Positions 57,077-64,000 of a stretch of DNA of 64,000 nt are shown piece by piece. Every line of letters starts with the position of its first letter. Position 1 is the first letter of the stretch. The notes below the pieces were generated by a model, which saw only the letters and a list, made by a program, of their open reading frames with translations, did not search any database and was not told the origin of the DNA. Location of the stretch: assembly GCA_963746255.1 (NCBI GenBank), contig CAVVAJ010000001.1, forward strand, positions 1,038,626 through 1,102,625, in the 5' to 3' direction. Source of the stretch: DAOVXM01 sp963746255 (GTDB lineage: Bacteria > Chloroflexota > Anaerolineae > Anaerolineales > UBA4823). The translations under genes were made by a program, and so were the position numbers.

Positions 57077-58516
57077 TTGACAAAGTCCTCAGCAAAATCT
57101 TTCAATATATTTTTATTGGTAATAAATCGAAAAGTGCTTCCCTCACACAACATCAAAAAAGTCTTGCTCATTAGCCTTCCGGCAGTACTTGCGAAGGCAG
57201 ATAATAACTTAAATGAAGAAAATATCCTCCATTTAGGTTTGGCGTACATCGGAGCTATTCTCCGGGCGAATAACTATTCAGTTGGTATACTTGATTGCTA
57301 TGCCGAGAATATGTATTCCGATCGGATACCTACCGACCCCTACTGGCAAGAATTAGGTATCTCCAATCGCGAAATCATCAAAAGGATAGGCGGAGTAAAA
57401 CCTGATCTGATTGGTATTTCGATCCCATTCTCCTGCCAGCTTTACGTCGCGCATGATATTTCACGCGAAATAAAGCGTCACTTCCCCTCCATTCCAATTG
57501 TCGCCGGTGGTAATCATGTCACAGCAGTTCCCGAGATGATTGATCGTGAACTATTCGATCATGTAATCATCGGTGAAGGGGAATACTCATTTCTTCAGCT
57601 CATACAATCGTTGAATAATGGCTTCCAACATGATGCCAACATTACCATGCACGACCAACAAGTAATTTCACCAGAATTCATAACCAACTTGGATGACTTA
57701 CCATTTCCTGCCTTGGATCTAATGCCACTCTCCAAGTTATGGCATGATAGAAAACGATGGACGAATATGATTGCCACCCGGGGGTGTGTGTTTGATTGCA
57801 ACTTTTGCTCTATACACACCGTGATGGGCTATCCTATTCGCCGGCGCAGTGTCGCGAATATCATTGAAGAGATCCTGAAATGGAAGTCTGAATACAACAT
57901 TCAAGAGATCTATTTTGAAGATGACAATCTGACCGCTAATAAACGTTGGGCGAAGAAGCTTTTTCGAAAGATGTCTGATCTAAATCTGGGAATTAGGTTT
58001 TATGCACGCAACGGTATCCGCGCTGATACCATTGATCTTGAATTGTTGCAGCTTATGAAACAGGCTGGTTTTTATGATTTCATGATTGCCCCAGAAAGCG
58101 GCAGCCAAAAGACATTGGATGAAATTATCGGGAAGAAGATGCGGTTAGTGGACTGTGAAAACGCAATCCGGCTGGCCAACCAAGTTGGGTTGGGGGTAAA
58201 CACCTTTTTTATCATTGGATTTCCTGATGAAACATGGGAAGATATCGATCAAACGATTGAATATGCAGTATATCTGAAGAATATGGGTGCAGTAGGATTT
58301 TGGGTATCTACCGCATCCCCCTACCCGGGGACGAGATTATTCCAGGAGTGTATTGCGCAGGGTATGATCGATTTGGAGAGATTGGATTTCCGGCGTTTGC
58401 GGACGCCTGATTATGTAATCAAACATCCACTATTCTCAGAAGAGAAATTGCTTTCATATCGAAGAGATGCGATGCGGCAATTACTCCACCTCGAAAAACA
58501 TTTGTGCGGTATATAA
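57077..58516 (+). CDS. B12-binding-domain radical SAM protein 2
   Basis: A 479-residue protein intact over its length. The cobalamin domain reads KKVLLISLPAV, GLAYIGAILRANNYSVGILD and VAGGNHVTAVPEMI...VIIGEGEYSF. The radical SAM cluster ligands are C237, C241 and C244 in TRGCVFDCNFC, followed by EEIYFEDDNLT-like, PESGSQKTLDEIIGKKM and FFIIGFPDETWEDIDQTI. It belongs to the same broad class as the gene at 50791 but is clearly a different subfamily. The start is uncertain: TTG 57077 is the first possibility and no ATG lies nearby. The substrate is unknown; the island context suggests lipid, glycan or secondary-metabolite modification. Confidence 0.87.
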   Translation: MTKSSAKSFNIFLLVINRKVLPSHNIKKVLLISLPAVLAKADNNLNEENILHLGLAYIGAILRANNYSVGILDCYAENMYSDRIPTDPYWQELGISNREIIKRIGGVKPDLIGISIPFSCQLYVAHDISREIKRHFPSIPIVAGGNHVTAVPEMIDRELFDHVIIGEGEYSFLQLIQSLNNGFQHDANITMHDQQVISPEFITNLDDLPFPALDLMPLSKLWHDRKRWTNMIATRGCVFDCNFCSIHTVMGYPIRRRSVANIIEEILKWKSEYNIQEIYFEDDNLTANKRWAKKLFRKMSDLNLGIRFYARNGIRADTIDLELLQLMKQAGFYDFMIAPESGSQKTLDEIIGKKMRLVDCENAIRLANQVGLGVNTFFIIGFPDETWEDIDQTIEYAVYLKNMGAVGFWVSTASPYPGTRLFQECIAQGMIDLERLDFRRLRTPDYVIKHPLFSEEKLLSYRRDAMRQLLHLEKHLCGI

Positions 58517-58568
58517 TGAACGGTATTTCTTTATTAATCAGGGACCCTGAACTTTATTTATACCTTAA

Positions 58569-59620
58569 ATTCAACTCCCAAGTGCAACTTTGAAGGCTGA
58601 AAGAGAGGTAAGCTGAGGTAGGATAAGTGCTTCTCTAACCACCAAGTCAAAGGAGCACTTATGAGAACCTACACACAGCTTACCCAAGAACAAAGATACC
58701 AGATTTATGCGCTTGATGAAAATGGGTCATCAATCAAACGGAGATCGCCGAATTTATCGGAGTACACAAATCGACGATCAGTCGAGAGTTGAGACGCAAT
58801 CAGGGTCAGCGAGGCTATCGACCCAAGCAAGCCCATAACTGGCGATGAGCAGGCGCAAACAAGGACCAGACGCCGGATCCAGGACCGAAACCTGGATGCT
58901 GATCGAAGCCAAGTTTGCGGATTGGAGCCCAGAACAGATTTCGGGTTGGTTGTGGAAAACACTGACATCCAGGTCAGTCATGAATGGATTTATCAATACA
59001 TCCTGAGCGATAAACAAGCCGGTGGGATTTGTACAAGCACCTGCGCTGCCAGAAGAAACGCCGCAAGCGCTATGGTAGCTGTGACCGCCGGGGAAAACTG
59101 CCCAATCGAGAAGTATTGAAGAGCGACCAGAGATTGTTGATCAACGTCAACGGATTGGGGATTGGGAAGTGGATACCATTATTGGCAAAGGACATCATCA
59201 GGCCATTGTTACTCTGACGGAACGAAAATCTCGTCTGGCCTTGCTGCGCAAAGTTGATCGCCGCACAGCCGAACTGGTCAGCGATGCTGTGATCGATCTG
59301 CTCCAACCTGTTGCCGATCGCGCGCATACGATCACCGGGGACAATGGCAAAGAGTTCGCTGAACACGAACGCATTGCTCAAGAACTTGGCATCGACTTCT
59401 TCTTTGCTCATCCTTATGCTGCCTGGGAGCGGGGCGCTAATGAAAACATGAATGGTTTGGTCCGCCAATATATTCCCAAGAATCGAGAACTAATTTCTGT
59501 CACAAATGATGAGCTGGTACAGATCATGACAAAACTAAACCATCGTCCAAGAAAATGCCTTGATTTCAGGTCACCTTTTGAGGTATTCTTTAAACACCCT
59601 GTTGCACTTACGAGTTGAAT
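58569..59620 (+). mobile_element. IS30-family insertion sequence
   Basis: About 1,052 bp bounded by 20-bp terminal inverted repeats, ATTCAACTCCCAAGTGCAAC (58569-58588) and GTTGCACTTACGAGTTGAAT (59601-59620), which agree at 18 of 20 positions. It contains one IS30-type transposase gene. A target duplication could not be recognised with certainty. It separates the radical SAM gene from the acetyltransferase gene. Confidence 0.9.
58661..59618 (+). pseudogene. IS30 transposase, multiply frameshifted
   Basis: ATG 58661 follows AAAGGAG. Pieces in sequence are RTYTQLTQEQRYQIYAL, then the helix-turn-helix AEFIGVHKSTISRELRRNQG, WMLIEAKFADWSPEQISGWL, VSHEWIYQYILSDKQAGG and DLYKHLRCQKKRRKRYGS-like text in several frames. 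From about 59160 the catalytic core is in one frame: DWEVDTIIGKGHH (first Asp), ITGDNGKEFAEH (second Asp) and WERGANENMNGLVRQY (Glu), giving the DDE triad. At least four frame changes and a TGA (CTGGCGATGAGC region) prevent a full-length product, so this copy is not autonomously active as written. Confidence 0.88.
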
Positions 59621-59719
59621 CCAGGGTACAATAACATATCAACTCAGAAACAAGCTGAAAATATATTTATTCGGGGAGATTATTACGGCTGGAAGAACAA
59701 CCTGCAAAGGAAATCAGAT

Positions 59720-60454
59720 ATGAGCATAGATAATTATTGCCGATACCTTGAGTGGGATTTTGAGTTCTTTAGCCGTAGAATTGCTAAAATATCCGTCAAC
59801 CGACTTACTCAAGACAGCGTTGGCAAGATTATGGAATGGTGCAAACAGAACAATATCGATTGTTTATATTTCCGGGCTGATATAAGCGACGCAAGTACCA
59901 CTGAGTTAGCAGAAGACAATAACTTTCGATTTGTAGATATTCGCGTAACATTAAGTAGGAAGTCAGTGCATGTACCAACTCAAATTGATAGCATCCCCGG
60001 GATTGTTATTCGGCCATTCATCAAGAATGATGTACCAATCCTTAAATCAATTGCATCGTCACTTTTTCGTGACACGAGATTTTACTATGATAAAAACTTT
60101 CCTCAATCTCTATGCGACCTTCTCTATGAAACATGGATAGAGAAAAGTTGCAGTGGATACGCTGATACAGTATTAGTGGCCGATATCGAAGAAAAACCAG
60201 TTAGTTTTATCTCTTGCCATCTTATCGATAACAATAACGGGCAGATCGGCTTAGTAGGTGTGACATCTGATTATCAAGGCCAGAAAGTTGGTCGACAAAT
60301 CTTAAACTCATCTATCAAGTGGTTTCACGATAATTGTCGGGAACAGGTTACTGTCGCGACACAAGGGCGTAATTTCACAGGTCTACGCCTGTATCAGAAT
60401 TGTGGTTTTTCTATTCAAAGAGTAGAGATTTGGTATCATAAATGGTTCCAATAG
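59720..60454 (+). CDS. GNAT-family N-acetyltransferase (WecD/RffC-like)
   Basis: A 244-residue protein. The N-terminal half (YCRYLEWDFEFFSRRIAKI...YFRADISD) resembles the non-catalytic domain of dTDP-fucosamine acetyltransferase WecD. The C-terminal GNAT domain has VLVADIEEKPVSFISCHLI, IGLVGVTSDYQGQKVGRQIL, where Q-G-Q-K-V-G is the acetyl-CoA pyrophosphate loop, and NFTGLRLYQNCGFSIQRVEIWYHKW. It probably N-acetylates an amino sugar nucleotide for surface glycan. ATG 59720 is preferred over an upstream in-frame ATG that lies inside the IS30 end. It lies 100 bp after the IS, which may have separated it from its original promoter. Confidence 0.87.
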   Translation: MSIDNYCRYLEWDFEFFSRRIAKISVNRLTQDSVGKIMEWCKQNNIDCLYFRADISDASTTELAEDNNFRFVDIRVTLSRKSVHVPTQIDSIPGIVIRPFIKNDVPILKSIASSLFRDTRFYYDKNFPQSLCDLLYETWIEKSCSGYADTVLVADIEEKPVSFISCHLIDNNNGQIGLVGVTSDYQGQKVGRQILNSSIKWFHDNCREQVTVATQGRNFTGLRLYQNCGFSIQRVEIWYHKWFQ

Positions 60455-60969
60455 AGAGATGAGATTTTCCAAATGATGGGAATCATTATAAATTCAAGAT
60501 ACTCCAACTACGTACAATCTCTTGAAAATGTCTATCAATCATTTCCTCAATGAAAATTATCCCCTTTCCTGAAGTTATGTATAGACAATTTTCCAACCTA
60601 ATTTGCGAACAATTTGGGGGTCATTTCCTGAATTCTTCGGGCGATTAATTTATTTAGTGACACAAACGGAATCCATAGAGAGCGACCGTATAAATTTTCC
60701 ATAATTCTTCATAATTCTTATAGGATATGTAAATCCAGAGAAAATAAGGGCCACTTATGAGACTTAGGAAATATTTTATAGATCTATGAGCAAGTAAAAT
60801 GTTCCATCTCTAGCTTTTGTATAGTTAGAAAATATAGGGTTTATGATCAAGTTGATAGGTATAAAGGTAATGAACAAATAATCAGAAAACGATGGTTGTT
60901 GGTCACATGTACACCATTTTTGATTTATCAATTTTCGCTTATTGTTTTCCTTTGACGGGGCGATTTTAT
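60455..60969. other. AT-rich intergenic region, nothing recognised
   Basis: About 515 bases between the convergent acetyltransferase gene and the large minus-strand gene. It is AT-rich with short frames only. No clear hairpin-plus-T-tract terminator was identified, although both genes must end here. Confidence 0.45.
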
Positions 60970-63900
60970 TTACCGAATTGTCATAGGTAAATAGATAGAA
61001 TAACACTCAATCTTTAGCGATTCGCATGATTCTCCCCACACTACCTTTAAGGTTGGGCGAACACTTCCCCCCCAATCATCCGTATCCGAAGTCCAGAAGT
61101 ATTTACCGCTGTGCCGTTCTCCATCTGCTGAGTACAGCGCCAACCGCAGCGGCTGACCGGTTAGATAGGCATCGTCCACAGCACCGGTCACATTCCAATG
61201 ATATGGTTGGTCAGGTAGTGAGTAATCGCGTGGGTATACCCAGGTTCCAGCAATATTTTCTACTGCTATTGGGGCGTTATTCCAGGTCAGTGTCGCTTCG
61301 TCCCAATCCTCACCAACAGTGAAGACCTGGATATAGGAGTTTGGCGGTTCACCCCAGATCACCGCCACCGGCGTTGCCAAATAACGTCATCGTCAGGGTT
61401 GCATTTATGATCACTTTATTGGGCGGGATATTTTCCACTGGGAAGGTAACGAAGTATTTGGAAAAACATGGCCAATCGGAGATATCCCACTGGTTTTGAA
61501 TATTCATCTGAGTATAGCCAGCGTAGTTAGCTTCGCCCCATTCGGTCCAGTGTTCCACATCTGCACCGCAGATCGTATGCCCACCGACATGACCATCCAT
61601 TACAGCAGAACCGTTCAATCCTTGGCGAATAATGATCTCGCCTTGAGCTGCGGCTTGTGGGGATTGGTACCCAGGAATTCCAAAAACCATCTGTCCCCAG
61701 CTGGCAGGTGTCATAGAATCCATAGATTCCGGCCACATCGTGTGCCGGATATCAGATCCTAAGGCATCATCTCGGTCATGCAAAATCAAGGAAAGACCCC
61801 AAATTGTACCATTTGGAGGGGGTGAAGATATCCCTAAGCTTGCAAATGGAATGCTATATTCAACCTGCCATCCCTTGCCATCTACTCCGCTATTCGGTCC
61901 TTGGCCCCCACGCCAGGTGGTATCTAGTGCTGTAAATAAAGGAATCACTTTGCCAAGAAGAACCGTCACCACGGTAGCCAGCCATTAACCCATCCAGCTG
62001 GGCATCCAACCGATAAGATTCGGTATCTGGAGCCAAGTCCTAGATTGCCACCAAGATTGAGATACAAACTAATGGAGTCATAATTGGTCAGATCAGCCAC
62101 ATCCCCGGTTTATCTGACCAATGCAAACGGTCGATGATGTTGACGACAACCATCAAGTATTCATCATAATACCAAATTCGCACATCAGCATAGTTGTTAT
62201 ATGGATCTACTTGCCCCAACCAAAAGATGCTGGTGAAAAAGGAAGATCCTGAAGATAAGGAACATTGACTTGACGGGTGGAAGGCCAACAGCTTGGGACT
62301 TATGTTGAATGACTTTGCGGTTGGAATCCGAAGAACAAGATTATTTGGAAAGCCAAAAAGATCGATATCAAATAGCTCCAGTAGAAGGTCAGTTTCTGTA
62401 ATTGTGTTCTCACAGTAAGTGCTCTTTTGTATACTTAATTGATTCAAGTTCAATTGAAAAGGATCAATGTGACTCGCTTGCTTTCAATGCCGCAACCAGG
62501 TTTTGAATGTAGAACAGGTCACCCTGGTAGAATGCAGGAATATCAAGCCACTTGACTAGTTCGTCGTAGGATTGGTTGAGAATATAGGCCTTGGCCTGGA
62601 AAAGAGCCGGGTAATCATAAAGGTGTTGGAATGTACCTTCTCCATATGAAGTCATCAAACTTTGAGACGAACCAGTATGGGGCTACATATTCATATTCAT
62701 CAACCGCGTCTTGAGCTTAGGATAAATACGTTCGTGAAGGTATTCGGCTAGTTCGGGTGTGAGGAACATAAAGTTTCTGGCAACAGCTAGGGAGTTATGT
62801 AGCTCACCCGCCTTCACTTCTCTGGTGATACCGATGGGCGGGTACGGAGTATCCTTGGAGAAAATCGTTTACTCGTATGTCTAACATGTGCTGGTAAGCA
62901 TCTACTACTTTCTGGCTTTTCTGATACCCAGCTAATTGTTGCAATCTCCAGGTACCCCTGGTAGCCGGCAAGATATAGATTGAGCCAGTATGGTTTTTTG
63001 GTAAAAGTGTCATCACTCAATGGATCTTCTAATTTACTACTCATCTGATCGAAAATGTTTTTGGCAATGGCAGGATCATTATCACCAACGACCTGAGCAT
63101 ATTGCCAGGCGGCATAGAAAGAGAAAGGGGGGAAGGATTGCCAATAACCGCACGAACCACAGATTGGTTCAGTCGATGGCTCATAGGGAGATTCATACGG
63201 TTCCCCCCACCGGCTTGAAACCTCGGGGGGAACATCATAGACTTCCCGGGCGGCTCCACTTCCCCAACCAATATGAGCAATTTTTGTGAAATCATATTTC
63301 GCACCCGGTCCGTAGTTGGTTTGCAGATAGCTTATCACCTGCTGTTGGGTAGACGGTGAAAGATGAGGGTAAGCCGCTAATAGCGTGTAAACGGTATCGG
63401 CTGGATTTTGGAAATAGTCGAAGATTTCTCCAAATTCCCGCTCGTCAACGTAATTGCCATTTCCATACAAGTCAATAAAGCCAGAATCATGATAGCCTGG
63501 TCGGAGAGGTCCGGCAGCCAAATCATTTTTTGAATTTCACTCTCTAATCTCTGAGTTATTAAAGTCTTCGTAATCGATGTGGCAAGAACTTTGCGCAGGC
63601 AGATCGTAGCAAGCGGAAGATGGCGTCTTAGGATTTGTGCCGTTTGGACTGAAGGCAATCAAGGCGTTCCCTTTAAGGAAGAATAACTTGCCCTGGTGGG
63701 TATCGGTGGAGACTGGGTCGTTCCGTGTTTCCCATAAACGCCGTTTGGGCTCTGGTCTTTCCGCTATAAACCTGCCAGCCATTTTCTGATATTGTAGGCC
63801 TCTGGATTTCCACCATCATACATCTGCTGGTAGCCAGGGGCTAATACGTTATTGGCGAGGTTATATCCAAAATAACCCCACGCTCTATCAGGCTGTCCAT

Positions 63901-64000
63901 ATGGTATCGTAACATCCATCGCTCCTGCCATTCTGTCACAACATAAAACGTAATAGATGAGCTTTCCTCCAGAGGAATAAGCTAGCGGTTCATCAGAAGC
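60970..64000 (-). pseudogene. Large secreted CBM9/DNRLRE-type protein, frameshifted, runs off the right edge
   Basis: Read leftward from the edge, the segments are GQPDRAWGYFGYNLANNVLAPGYQQMYDGG (open to the edge), a propeller-like TDTHQGKLFFLKGNALIAFSPNGTNP, and a helical repeat region with DYFQNPADTVYTLLAAYPHLSPSTQQQVISYL and YAQVVGDNDPAIAKNIFDQM. A family-9 carbohydrate-binding-like domain follows (DVRIWYYDEYLMVVVNIID, GWQVEYSIPFASLGI, WGLSLILHDRDDALG). Last is a C-terminal DNRLRE-like domain (DEATLTWNNAPIAVENIAGTW, YHWNVTGAVDDAYL, GKYFWTSDTDDWGGSVRPTLKVVW). At least five frame changes occur. It would be an extracellular carbohydrate-binding protein, possibly with an upstream catalytic domain outside the window. 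Confidence 0.68.

Noticed and set aside
57070..57090. TTGACAAAG before the second radical SAM gene as a fourth MITE copy
   Set aside because: Only nine bases match the element's end; no hairpin arms or CTAG nearby.

Overview
The window reads as a chromosomal segment of an uncultured, probably anaerobic Chloroflexota bacterium (Anaerolineae-like). This taxonomic call is an inference. It rests on a serine hydroxymethyltransferase-GcvT fusion, split GcvPA/GcvPB, secreted proteins with Thr/Pro-rich linkers behind a single membrane anchor, a cytosolic Cys-rich 'CPFLG' domain protein, DUF5679 and DUF4870 proteins, and a multihaem cytochrome/FeS/NrfD operon. No rRNA, tRNA or CRISPR array was seen.

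Left part (1-31 kb) is gene-dense and mostly intact. It holds a HAD phosphatase (cut by the edge), a corrinoid protein, galT, a pst phosphate-uptake operon (pstS-pstC-pstA-pstB-phoU) with a second, divergent pstB, a DegV protein, and a nonahaem cytochrome c/4x[4Fe-4S]/NrfD quinone-linked redox complex. Next come a methyltetrahydrofolate methyltransferase, an enoyl-CoA hydratase, an ABC-2 exporter and a tandem segmental duplication. The duplicated unit (quinate-5-dehydrogenase-like / lamin-tail protein / asparaginase / ywiC start) has lost different genes in each copy. After it lies a glycine-cleavage operon (gcvH-gcvPA-gcvPB) behind a tandem glycine riboswitch.

Middle part (31-48 kb) holds a uridine-kinase-like gene, an M14 carboxypeptidase and a molybdenum hydroxylase, each broken by one +1 shift. 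It also holds an FKBP isomerase, the glyA-gcvT fusion that completes the glycine/serine one-carbon module, and a membrane-protein/XRE-regulator pair with twin operator dyads. Two gene-poor stretches follow around a YugP-type peptidase and an anchored Thr/Pro-rich protein.

Right part (48.7-64 kb) looks like a surface-polysaccharide or lipid-modification island: hexapeptide acyltransferase, family-2 glycosyltransferase, two B12-binding radical SAM proteins, O-antigen ligase/TPR protein, BNR-repeat surface protein, GNAT acetyltransferase and an IS30 element. A large secreted CBM9/DNRLRE protein runs off the right edge. Many of these genes are split by single-base indels with few nonsense changes, so either recent decay or sequence error must be considered.

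Three copies of a ~117-bp non-coding element with CTAG ends (16.8, 26.7, 36.4 kb) look like MITEs of the IS630/Tc1-mariner type. Two of them lie exactly on gene stop codons.
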